Origin: Bin125 sp026705025
GTDB taxonomy: Bacteria > Chloroflexota > Dehalococcoidia > Bin125
Direction of reading: 5' to 3'
NCBI GenBank assembly: GCA_026705025.1
Contig: JAPPBN010000036.1
Span: 1-64,000 of the forward strand
DNA: 64,000 nt
Positions within the stretch are counted from its first letter, which is position 1; each line of letters starts with the position of its first letter. Positions 15,633 to 23,984 of the stretch are shown in pieces. The notes beneath the pieces were generated by a model that saw nothing but the letters and a program-made list of their open reading frames with translations, had not been told where the DNA came from and searched no databases. Position numbers and translations under genes: made by a program.

Positions 15633-16847
15633 ATGCCCGACATCGGAACCCTCGAGCAGGCCAAACAGCGGTTTGGCGAACTGCTCGAGGCTCAACAGAC
15701 ACGGGTGGACGCGATCAAGGCGGAGGGCGAGCCGACGGATTTCACAACGCTCGATCACATCGAGATCGGCGTGCTGGGCGGCGACGGCATCGGACCGTCG
15801 ATCGCCCATGAATCGCAGCGCGTGCTCGAAGCGTTGCTTGAGGATCAGGTCGCGTCTGGCCGGGTCAGCTTCCGCACCATCGATGGACTGACCATCGAAC
15901 GTCGCGCCGAGGAAATGGCCGCCATTCCCGAGGGAGTGCTCAAGGAAATCCATGAGTGTGATGTCACACTCAAGGGACCGACCACCACACCGGAACAGGG
16001 CGACGGTTGGCCCAACATCGAGTCGGCCAACGTGGCGATGCGCAAGGTGCTCGACCTGTACGCCAACGTCCGTCCGGTGCGGGTACCGGCCGAGGGAATC
16101 GACTGGACATTCTTCCGCGAGAACACCGAGGATCTCTACGCGGTTGGCTCTGAGGGCTTCTCACTGGGCGATCTCAATATCGACTTCAAAATCCTCTCGA
16201 ATCCAGGATCCGAGCGGATCATCCGCGCCGCCTTCGACTATGCCAAGAACAACGGCAAGGACTCGGTCACGATTGTGACCAAGGCGAATGTGGTCAAGAC
16301 GACCGACGGCGCCTTCCTCGATGCGGCGCGCAAAGTGGCGGAGGACTACGACGGGATCGAGTGGGAGGGCTGGTACATCGACATCATGACCGCGAAGCTG
16401 GTCGACCCCAAGCGTCGGACCAACTTCCAGGTCTTCGCGTTGCCCAATCTGTACGGCGACATCCTGACGGACGAGGCGGCGGAGTTCCAGGGCGGCGTCG
16501 GAACGGCCGGTGCTGGCAACATCGGCACCAAGACGGCGATGTTCGAGGCGATCCACGGCTCGGCCCCGCGCATGGTGCGCGAGGGTCGCGACATTTACGC
16601 CGACCCATCCTCGATGCTGCGCGCCGGGGCGATGATGCTCTCGCACATCGGCTTCCCCGAACTCGGCGGCAAACTGGACAAGGCAATGGACCTCTGCGGC
16701 CAGTACGAGAAGGAACTCGTCATGACCGGCCGAGACACCGGCGCCACCACGGCGGCATTCGGCGATTACGTCTTGGCGACAGTCAACGACTCCACTCTGG
16801 ACGACCGCTGGACGACGGCGATCGAGGCCGTCCGCGCCGGGTCGTAG
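15633..16847 (+). CDS. Isocitrate/isopropylmalate dehydrogenase-family enzyme, probably isocitrate dehydrogenase
   Basis: About 404 residues. GVLGGDGIGPSIAHES, ESANVAMRKVLDLYANVRPVR (S-x-N-x-x-x-R phospho-accepting/substrate loop), FFRENTEDLYAVGSEGF, YIDIMTAKLV and GAGNIGTKTAMFEAIHGSAPR are the metal-dependent beta-decarboxylating dehydrogenase motifs. The S-x-N-x-x-x-R spacing favours isocitrate over isopropylmalate as substrate, but the short AANIGTKTA nucleotide loop leaves NAD versus NADP open. It would supply 2-oxoglutarate in the TCA cycle. Two ATGs are available (15627 and 15633); GAGGAG is spaced properly only for the second. The coiled-coil gene follows 8 bases later. Confidence 0.8.
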   Translation: MPDIGTLEQAKQRFGELLEAQQTRVDAIKAEGEPTDFTTLDHIEIGVLGGDGIGPSIAHESQRVLEALLEDQVASGRVSFRTIDGLTIERRAEEMAAIPEGVLKEIHECDVTLKGPTTTPEQGDGWPNIESANVAMRKVLDLYANVRPVRVPAEGIDWTFFRENTEDLYAVGSEGFSLGDLNIDFKILSNPGSERIIRAAFDYAKNNGKDSVTIVTKANVVKTTDGAFLDAARKVAEDYDGIEWEGWYIDIMTAKLVDPKRRTNFQVFALPNLYGDILTDEAAEFQGGVGTAGAGNIGTKTAMFEAIHGSAPRMVREGRDIYADPSSMLRAGAMMLSHIGFPELGGKLDKAMDLCGQYEKELVMTGRDTGATTAAFGDYVLATVNDSTLDDRWTTAIEAVRAGS

Positions 16848-16855
16848 GCTCCGCA

Positions 16856-17482
16856 ATGGCCGACCAGCTTCGAGTTGAACGCGCCCGAGCGGAGCGTGCC
16901 GAGGCGGGCCGAAAAGCCGCGGTTGAGCGGGCCAACTCGCTCGAAGATCGCGCCAAACGGGCCGAAAAGCAGGCTCGCGATCTCCGAGCGCACCTTGATC
17001 GCCTGGGAGAGAGGCTGGCCGCAGCCGGCGGCGAGGTCGAGCCGTTGCGCGACGAACTGCGCAATGCGCAGCGCGAGTTGGCGTCGTTGCGAGCGGAGGC
17101 AGCTGCTGCTGCGGCGTCCTCCGAGTCTGCCAATGCGCAGCTCGCGGCGCTGCAAGCGCGAAGCGAGGCCGCGGAGCAGGAACGAGATCGGTCACAGACT
17201 GAACTGCAGGCGCTGACCGAGAAGTCGACCTTCTACGAGCAGGCCGCTAAGGAAGCATCCTCTTCGCTGGCCGCAGCTTCCGCGGCCCAGACAGAGGCAG
17301 AGCGCAAGGCCTCGGAGTTCGAGTCAACGCTCCACTCTCGCCACGAGGAGTTCCGTCAGGAACGCAATCGGCTGAGCCGCGAGAACGAGCGTCTGCAGAA
17401 GCAGGTCGAGCAGCTAGAGTCGGATTTGGAGGCGGCCCGCGGCGGTATCGGTGGCGCTCTGCGGCGTCGGATACGCGGATAG
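16856..17482 (+). CDS. Coiled-coil protein of unknown function
   Basis: 208 residues, almost all Ala/Glu/Arg/Gln/Leu in heptads from residue 5 to about 190, then a short GGIGGALRRRIRG tail that is basic and glycine-rich. No membrane segment, signal or catalytic motif. It begins 8 bases after the dehydrogenase stop and is probably in the same transcript. It could be a structural, scaffold or SMC-like filament protein; the basic tail might contact membrane or nucleic acid. The overlapping longer frame upstream is the shadow of the dehydrogenase. Confidence 0.75.
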   Translation: MADQLRVERARAERAEAGRKAAVERANSLEDRAKRAEKQARDLRAHLDRLGERLAAAGGEVEPLRDELRNAQRELASLRAEAAAAAASSESANAQLAALQARSEAAEQERDRSQTELQALTEKSTFYEQAAKEASSSLAAASAAQTEAERKASEFESTLHSRHEEFRQERNRLSRENERLQKQVEQLESDLEAARGGIGGALRRRIRG

Positions 17483-17548
17483 CTGTCCCGACCGGCGGAC
17501 TGTTCAGGCAATACTGCCGCGCCGTTCTTTGCTGGATACGATCAACGG

Positions 17549-20500
17549 ATGCAACGCCCCGACCTGCGCACTGCCGCTGCTGAACGTGTGATCGTGCTCG
17601 ACGGCGCGACCGGGACCGGTCTGCAGCTGCTCGATCTCTCGCTCTCGGACTTCGACGGTCTTGAGGGGTGCAACGAGATCCTCAACGTCTCGCGTCCCGA
17701 CGCGGTGAGTGCGCTCCACGAGTCGTATCTCGAGGCCGGCGCCGATGCGGTCCTAACCAACACCTTCGGCGGCTCCTCAATCACACTCGGCGAGTATGAC
17801 CTGTCCGAGCGGACACGTGAGATCAATCGCGAATCAGCTCTGATTGCCCGCACCGTCGCAGACCGGTTCTCGACCGGGAAACGCCCACGCTTTGCGATCG
17901 GCTCACTCGGTCCCGGGACCAAGCTGCCCTCGCTGGGGCACATCGGTTTCGACGAGTTGCATGCTGCATATCTGGAACAAGCTCGTGGACTACTCGATGG
18001 CGGAGTCGATGCGCTGTTGGTGGAGACGGTCTACGACCTGCTGCAGGGCAAGGCCGCGATCCTGGCTTGCAGGGACGCACTGGCCGAGTTCAAGATCAAC
18101 ACGCCGCTGTTCGCGACCGTGACGATCGAGACAACCGGACAGATGCTGGTCGGCAGCGAAATCGGGGCCGCATTCACTGCGTTGGCCCCGCTCGGACTCG
18201 ATGGCATCGGGCTCAACTGTGCAACCGGGCCGGACTTGATGCACGAGCCGTTGCGCTACCTCGCGGGAAATGCCGAGATGACCCTGCTCTGCTCGCCCAA
18301 CGCTGGTTTGCCCCGCACCGAAGACGGGCAAATGATCTACGACCTGCAACCCTCTGAGCTGGCTGACGCACACCGCACATTCGTGAGCGAATACGGCGTC
18401 GGGATTGTCGGAGGGTGCTGTGGGACAACGCCCGAGCACGTGCGCGCGATGCGCGAAGCGATGAACGGCATGCAGGCGGTGCAGCGGAGTCCCGAACCAG
18501 ATCCATCGGCTGCTTCGCTATTCGTCTCGACCCCGTATCGACAGGACGCTTCATTCCTGATTGTGGGCGAGCGAGCCAACGCCAACGGCTCGCGTCGCTT
18601 CAAGCGCCTGCTGCAGAACGAGGAATGGGAGCAGATGGCCAATGTCATCCGTGACCAGGCGGCCGAAGGTGCGCACATCGCCGATGTCTGCGTCGACTTC
18701 GTTGGCCGCGACGGCACCCCCGACATGGCTGAGTTGGTTCAACGAGCCCGCGGACTCTCGACGCTGCCGCTGATGCTCGACTCGACCGAGCCTGAAGTGC
18801 TTGAGGCCGGACTCAAGCAACTCGGCGGTAAGGCGCTCGTGAACTCGATCAACCTGGAAGACGGCGGCACCCGGCTGGATCAGACGCTGTCCTCCGCGAT
18901 TCGCTTCGGAGCCGGGGTCGTTGCGCTGGTGATTGACGAAGAGGGCCAGGCCCGTACCTGCGAGCGAAAGCTGCAGATCGCGCGTCGGCTCTACCGGATC
19001 GCCACCGAGGACTATGGCCTCGCGCCCGAGGATCTGTTCTTCGACGCTCTGACCTTGCCGGTCAGCACCGGCCAGGAGGATCTGCGTCGCGATGGCCTGG
19101 AGACGCTCAACGCCGTGGAAGCGATCACGAAGGAGTTTCCCCGCGCCCAGACGATCCTCGGCATTTCCAATATCTCCTTCGGACTCAATCCCGCCGCGCG
19201 GCAAGTGCTCAACTCCGTCTTTCTGCACGACGCGGTCGAGCGTGGACTCAAAGCCGCCATCGTGCATGCGGCCCAGATCCTGCCGATCAACCGAATTCCC
19301 GACGAGCAACTCGAGGCTGCGCGCCGACTGATCTTCGACGAGTGGGCCGACGGCGCAGACGGACCTGTCGATCCCCTGCCCGCATTCATGGCATTGTTCG
19401 AGGATCAGAAAGCCGCGACGCAACAGCGCGAGAGCCTCGACGACTTGCCGCTGGAGGAGCGCTTGCATCGACGCATCGTGGATGGCCAGCGCGAGGGCCT
19501 GGAATCAGATCTCGACGACGCGTTGGTCAAGCGAGAAGCGATTCCGATCATCAACGATCTGCTGCTGCCCGCGATGCAGGAAGTCGGGGATCTGTTCGGC
19601 GCGGGCGACATGCAGCTCCCCTTCGTGCTGCAGTCGGCCGAGACGATGAAGAAGGCGGTCGCCCATCTCGAGCCGCACATGGATCGGCTGGATTCAACCA
19701 GCAAGGGATCGATCGTGCTGGCGACGGTGCGCGGCGACGTCCACGACATCGGCAAGAACCTGGTCGAGATCATTCTCTCCAACAACGGGTTCACGACGAT
19801 CAATCTGGGGATCAAGCAGCCGATATCGAACGTGATTGAAGCGGCGATCGAGCACAACGCCGACGCGATCGGGCTATCCGGACTATTGGTCAAGTCGACG
19901 TTGGTGATGAAGGAAGACCTGGAAGAGCTCAACCGCCGCGAGCTGGCAGATCGTTGGCCCGTGCTGCTCGGCGGAGCCGCCCTGACACGCAAGTATGTCG
20001 AGTGGGATTTGCGCAACACCTTCCACGGCGACGTCTTCTACGGGCAGGATGCCTTCGATGGTCTGCGCATCATGAACGCGCTTAGCGACGGAATCGAACT
20101 GGACAGCACTCCGACCGAACCAATGGCCGCACCGACTGGTCCTTCGTCAACGACAACCGCTACGGCTGTCCGCTCGACTCTGTCTCCGGCGGCAACGATC
20201 CCCGAAGCGCCGTTCATGGGGACCCGCGTGATCCGCGGGCTGCCGCTGACCGATGTCTTCCCATACATCAATCGCACCGCACTATTGCGGGGCCAGTGGG
20301 GATTCAAGGGACGCGACGCCGAGACGGCGGCGCGGGCAGAACTGGCGCTCTCGCAGATTCAACAACAGGCGCTTCGCGATGGGGTCCTTGAGCCCTCGGT
20401 GGTCTACGGCTACTACCCCGCCCAGTCCGAAGGCGATGACCTGATCGTCTACGAACCCAACCAGACAGGTACCGAGGCCGTTCGCTTCACATTCCCTCGA

Positions 20501-20971
20501 CAGCAGGGCAAACAGGGTCGCTGCCTCGCCGACTACTTCCGCTCGGTCGACTCGGGCGAGATGGACGTGATCGGCTTCCACGTCGTGACGATGGGCTCGC
20601 GAGTCGGCGACTACGCGCAGGAGCTCTACGCGGACGACCGCTACCAGGATTACCTCTACTGGCACGGATTTGGCGTCGAGATCGCCGAGGCGCTCGCCGA
20701 GTACTGGCACCGACGGATTCGCCAGGAACTGCAGATCGACGGAGCGGACGGCGCGACGCCAGAGGATCTGATCAAGACGAGCTACCAGGGGGCGCGCTAC
20801 TCGTTTGGCTATCCCGCCTGCCCCAATCTGGAGGATCAGGCGTTGCTCTGGCAGTTGTTGGATCCGGAACGGATTGGTGTGTCACTCAGCGACGAGTTCC
20901 AGATGCACCCGGAGCAGTCGACGTCCGCGCTGATCGTCCATCATCCTGAAGCCCGCTACTTCAGCATTTGA
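17549..20971 (+). CDS. metH: Cobalamin-dependent methionine synthase
   Basis: 1140 residues with all four modules. Homocysteine domain 1-~310 with zinc ligands C224 (LNCATGP), C290 and C291 (VGGCCGTTPEH). Methyltetrahydrofolate (pterin) domain ~335-600, opening FLIVGERANANGSRRFK. Cobalamin module ~620-850 with the cobalt-ligating H732 in DVHDIG. A Pro/Thr/Ala-rich linker (~855-890). Activation domain to the end with the YSFGYPACPNLEDQ SAM-binding region. It transfers the methyl group of 5-methyl-THF to homocysteine in the cytoplasm; the activation domain allows reductive remethylation. Slightly shorter than E. coli MetH (1227). No metF or cobalamin riboswitch was seen nearby. Confidence 0.95.
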   Translation: MQRPDLRTAAAERVIVLDGATGTGLQLLDLSLSDFDGLEGCNEILNVSRPDAVSALHESYLEAGADAVLTNTFGGSSITLGEYDLSERTREINRESALIARTVADRFSTGKRPRFAIGSLGPGTKLPSLGHIGFDELHAAYLEQARGLLDGGVDALLVETVYDLLQGKAAILACRDALAEFKINTPLFATVTIETTGQMLVGSEIGAAFTALAPLGLDGIGLNCATGPDLMHEPLRYLAGNAEMTLLCSPNAGLPRTEDGQMIYDLQPSELADAHRTFVSEYGVGIVGGCCGTTPEHVRAMREAMNGMQAVQRSPEPDPSAASLFVSTPYRQDASFLIVGERANANGSRRFKRLLQNEEWEQMANVIRDQAAEGAHIADVCVDFVGRDGTPDMAELVQRARGLSTLPLMLDSTEPEVLEAGLKQLGGKALVNSINLEDGGTRLDQTLSSAIRFGAGVVALVIDEEGQARTCERKLQIARRLYRIATEDYGLAPEDLFFDALTLPVSTGQEDLRRDGLETLNAVEAITKEFPRAQTILGISNISFGLNPAARQVLNSVFLHDAVERGLKAAIVHAAQILPINRIPDEQLEAARRLIFDEWADGADGPVDPLPAFMALFEDQKAATQQRESLDDLPLEERLHRRIVDGQREGLESDLDDALVKREAIPIINDLLLPAMQEVGDLFGAGDMQLPFVLQSAETMKKAVAHLEPHMDRLDSTSKGSIVLATVRGDVHDIGKNLVEIILSNNGFTTINLGIKQPISNVIEAAIEHNADAIGLSGLLVKSTLVMKEDLEELNRRELADRWPVLLGGAALTRKYVEWDLRNTFHGDVFYGQDAFDGLRIMNALSDGIELDSTPTEPMAAPTGPSSTTTATAVRSTLSPAATIPEAPFMGTRVIRGLPLTDVFPYINRTALLRGQWGFKGRDAETAARAELALSQIQQQALRDGVLEPSVVYGYYPAQSEGDDLIVYEPNQTGTEAVRFTFPRQQGKQGRCLADYFRSVDSGEMDVIGFHVVTMGSRVGDYAQELYADDRYQDYLYWHGFGVEIAEALAEYWHRRIRQELQIDGADGATPEDLIKTSYQGARYSFGYPACPNLEDQALLWQLLDPERIGVSLSDEFQMHPEQSTSALIVHHPEARYFSI

Positions 20972-21066
20972 GGCAAGGAGAGGATCGATCGCACTTCGGC
21001 GCGATAGGATGCTCACGGTTGAAGTTGTTTGGACCGGGAGACGCAGGGTGAAGACGAAGGCCGGAC

Positions 21067-22419
21067 ATGGCTGATCTCTTCCGACCCCGTTGGCGCGAGG
21101 GCGACGACCCGTTCCGACGGATCGTCGTGCAGACGACGTTGCGGTTCATGGAGGTCGAGGCCGCCGGCGGCATCGTCCTCGTCTTCGCCGCAGCCGTGGC
21201 GTTGATTTGGGCGAATCTCGACTTTGGCTCCTACGACTCCTTCTGGCATACACACATCAAACTGGACCTCGCCATCTGGTCGTTCGATCAGTCGCTGCAG
21301 CACGTCGTCAACGATGTCTTGATGGTCGTGTTCTTCCTGGTCGTCGGCGCCGAGATCAAGCGGGAGTTCACGCACGGGGAACTGCGCAATCCTCGCCAGG
21401 CGGCGCTGCCGCTAGTGGCCGCGCTGGGCGGCATGGTCGTTCCCGCGGCGCTGTATGTCGCGCTCAATGCTGGCGGCGAGGGGGCATCCGGATGGGGAAT
21501 TCCGGTTGCAACCGACATCGCGTTTGCTCTCGGTGTGTTGGCCCTCGTCGGTCGCGGCGTGCCAGTTCAGCTCAAGGTGTTTCTGCTCACCCTCGCGGTG
21601 GCCGACGATGTCGGCGGCATCCTGATCATCGCGATCTTTTACTCCGACTCAATCCAGATCGAGTGGATCCTGGGCATGGTCGGGGCGATTGCCTTCCTCC
21701 TACTGCTCAAGCGAGCAGGGTTCCGCCATTTCGGCATTCATGCCATTGGTGGAGTGTTCCTGTGGCTCACGCTCTGGGAAGCGGGTGTGCACGCCACGCT
21801 CGCCGGCGTGATCCTGGGGCTCATCGTCCCGGCAGATGCGCTCTACGACGACAAGGGGATTACGCGACGGATCGATTACCTGCTGCAGCGTCTGCGCTAT
21901 GTCCAGGAGGATCCCGATCCCGCCGTGCGCGAGCACGACTCGCACGAGGCGCTCCGCAACGTCGAGCACGTCGCCCGCGAGGGGTTGAGTCCGTTGGAGC
22001 GTCTGGAAGAGGGGATGGCGCCCATATCGGCGTTCGTGGTCGTGCCAATCTTCGCCCTGGCCAACGCCGGCATCCATATCACCGGCGAGAGCATCGACGC
22101 CGCCTTGAGTTCCAACATCGCCTGGGGCATCTTTCTCGGTCTGCTGCTGGGCAAAGTTGTTGGAATCGTCGGCGCGTCAGCACTGGCGATCCGGCTCGGC
22201 ATCGCGTTCAAGCCCGAGCAGCTGCGGTGGTCCCATCTCGGCGGCGCAGCCCTGCTAGCAGGCATCGGTTTCACGGTCGCCATATTCATCGCCAACCTGA
22301 GTTTCGGGTCGGGAGAGACGGATCTGCTCGAGGGCGCAAAGATTGGCATCTTCGCCGCGTCGATCGTCGCTGCAGTGCTGGGATTCGCCATGCTCCGCTG
22401 GGTGAGGCCGCGTTACTGA
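21067..22419 (+). CDS. nhaA: Na+/H+ antiporter NhaA
   Basis: 450 residues, about twelve membrane segments. Diagnostic NhaA sequences are visible: FFLVVGAEIKREFTHGEL, PVATDIAFALGVLALVG (the conserved Asp of the transport site) and LAVADDVGGILIIAIFY (the paired Asp of helix V that bind Na+ and protons). C-terminal LLAGIGFTVAIFIANLSF is also typical. A ~70-residue cytosolic insert with YVQEDPDPAVREHDSHEAL replaces the usual short loop between the two halves. It exchanges external protons for internal sodium in the cytoplasmic membrane, giving pH and salt homeostasis, which fits a marine lifestyle. The ATG at 21067 gives a normal N-terminus. Confidence 0.95.
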   Translation: MADLFRPRWREGDDPFRRIVVQTTLRFMEVEAAGGIVLVFAAAVALIWANLDFGSYDSFWHTHIKLDLAIWSFDQSLQHVVNDVLMVVFFLVVGAEIKREFTHGELRNPRQAALPLVAALGGMVVPAALYVALNAGGEGASGWGIPVATDIAFALGVLALVGRGVPVQLKVFLLTLAVADDVGGILIIAIFYSDSIQIEWILGMVGAIAFLLLLKRAGFRHFGIHAIGGVFLWLTLWEAGVHATLAGVILGLIVPADALYDDKGITRRIDYLLQRLRYVQEDPDPAVREHDSHEALRNVEHVAREGLSPLERLEEGMAPISAFVVVPIFALANAGIHITGESIDAALSSNIAWGIFLGLLLGKVVGIVGASALAIRLGIAFKPEQLRWSHLGGAALLAGIGFTVAIFIANLSFGSGETDLLEGAKIGIFAASIVAAVLGFAMLRWVRPRY

Positions 22420-22562
22420 CCGCTCCGTTCGCTTGGAGGGTGTGCGCTACACTTTTTGCGGTTGAGCGCCCTTCCGGTGTCTGTCGGCACGGCGTCACCT
22501 GTTCGATCTGTTGTGTCAAATCGGGCGCTCCCGAGGCCCAAACTGTTGAGGAGGCGGACTAC

Positions 22563-23429
22563 GTGCAAGCGGTCAAATATGCCCGCGCCGAAAGCGTGGA
22601 AGAGGCGGTCAGCCTGCTGCAAGACGGGGGCGCTGGCGCCCGTCCTCTGGCAGGCGGAACCGATGTCATCGTGCAGGCCCGTGAGCGAACCCGCGACATT
22701 GACGTGTTTGTCGACATCAAGCACATCTCTGAAGTGGTCGCGATTGAACATGGCAGCGACGGCAGCCTGACGATTGGCGCGGCGACTCCGTGCTACGAGA
22801 TCTACGGCGATGACTCAATCGCCGAGAATTTTCCAATTCTCGTCGATTCGACCTCGCTGATCGGCGGCACCGCGATCCAGGGCCGGGCCTCGCTCGGCGG
22901 CAACCTGTGCAACTCTTCACCGGCGGCAGACGGCATCCCGTCGCTGATCGTTCTTGAGGCGCAGGTCGAGATCGCCGGACCGAACGGCCGCCGCACCGTG
23001 GCGGTTGAAGACTTTTGCACCGCTCCGGGCCAAAACGTTCTGGATAGCGGCGAATTCGTTGTCAAGCTGCACTTCCCCGCGCCCACCGAGGGTTCGGGAG
23101 CGCGCTTTCTGCGTTTCATCCCGCGTAACGAGATGGACATCGCGGTCGCCAATGCCGCCACCCAGCTTCGGCTCGACGCCGATGGCAGCGTGGCCTGGGC
23201 GCGAGTGGCGGTCGGGGCCATCGCCCCGACTCCGCTGTTGGTGGCGGACGCCGCAGCAGCAATCGTCGGACAACCGCTGAGCGAAGACACGATCGCTGCG
23301 GCTGCTGCGGCCTCAAGTGCCGCGGCCAGACCGATCACCGACATGCGCGGCAGCATTCGCCAGCGAGTCCATCTCGCCGGCGTGCTGACCGAGCGGACCA
23401 TCCGCCAGGCCGCCGAGCGGGCCGCCTGA
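22563..23429 (+). CDS. Molybdenum hydroxylase FAD-binding (medium) subunit
   Basis: 288 residues beginning at GTG with GAGGAGG 9 bases upstream. AGGTDVIVQARER (FAD pyrophosphate contact), LIGGTAIQGRASLGGNLCNSSPAADGIPSL (the second FAD loop, matching T-G-G-N-x-x-x-x-S-P-A-A-D) and FIPRNEMDIAVANAATQL identify the CoxM/xanthine dehydrogenase medium subunit. It accepts electrons from the iron-sulfur subunit. First gene of a medium-small-large cluster at 22563-26288. The very long frame upstream is a shadow of nhaA. Confidence 0.92.
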   Translation: MQAVKYARAESVEEAVSLLQDGGAGARPLAGGTDVIVQARERTRDIDVFVDIKHISEVVAIEHGSDGSLTIGAATPCYEIYGDDSIAENFPILVDSTSLIGGTAIQGRASLGGNLCNSSPAADGIPSLIVLEAQVEIAGPNGRRTVAVEDFCTAPGQNVLDSGEFVVKLHFPAPTEGSGARFLRFIPRNEMDIAVANAATQLRLDADGSVAWARVAVGAIAPTPLLVADAAAAIVGQPLSEDTIAAAAAASSAAARPITDMRGSIRQRVHLAGVLTERTIRQAAERAA

Positions 23430-23468
23430 TCGAGCCAGTTTCCAGCAACGACAAGGGACAGGTATTCA

Positions 23469-23948
23469 ATGGCCACCGAACATATCGTCGTCAACTGCAC
23501 GATCAACGGCGAAAACACCACCTTCCTCGCCAATGAGCGCGATTCGCTGCTCGAGGCGTTGCGCGACCGCATCGGTCTGACCGGCGCCAAAGAAGGTTGC
23601 AACAACGGCAACTGCGGCGCCTGCTGCGTCAACATGGATGGGCGGATCGTCAACAGCTGCCTGGTCATGGCCGCGGAGTGCGAGGGAACTGAGATAGGCA
23701 CCGTTGAGGGTCTCGCCTCGGGCGACCAGCTCTCGCCGCTGCAGAATGCGTTTCTCGAACAGGCCGCGCTGCAGTGCGGCATCTGTACGCCCGGCTTCCT
23801 CGTCGCAGCCGAGGCTTTGCTCGAACAGAACCCCGACCCATCGGAGCATGAAATCCGATACTGGCTGGCCGGCAATCTCTGCCGCTGCACCGGCTACGAC
23901 AAGATCGTCAAGGCGGTCCAGCAGGCCGCCGGCCAGAGCGTCGTCTAG
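23469..23948 (+). CDS. Molybdenum hydroxylase [2Fe-2S] (small) subunit
   Basis: 159 residues. Plant-type [2Fe-2S] cluster: C44, C49, C52 and C64 (KEGCNNGNCGACCVNMDG...VNSC); a second cluster in the helical domain with C103, C106, C138 and C140 (LQCGICTPGF and LCRCTGY). It relays electrons from the molybdenum site to FAD. The 39-base gap after the medium subunit and the shared strand indicate one transcript. Confidence 0.95.
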   Translation: MATEHIVVNCTINGENTTFLANERDSLLEALRDRIGLTGAKEGCNNGNCGACCVNMDGRIVNSCLVMAAECEGTEIGTVEGLASGDQLSPLQNAFLEQAALQCGICTPGFLVAAEALLEQNPDPSEHEIRYWLAGNLCRCTGYDKIVKAVQQAAGQSVV

Positions 23949-23984
23949 CGACACCACAGACTCAGACCAGAGAGGATTCTTCGC

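Noticed and set aside
16361..16855. N-terminal extension of the coiled-coil protein into the dehydrogenase
   Set aside because: It is an out-of-frame shadow of the dehydrogenase. The ATG at 16856 starts the heptad repeats.
21090..22560. Very long Arg-rich extension of the molybdenum hydroxylase FAD subunit
   Set aside because: It overlaps nhaA in another frame. The GTG at 22563 with a GAGGAGG site gives a normal FAD-subunit start.
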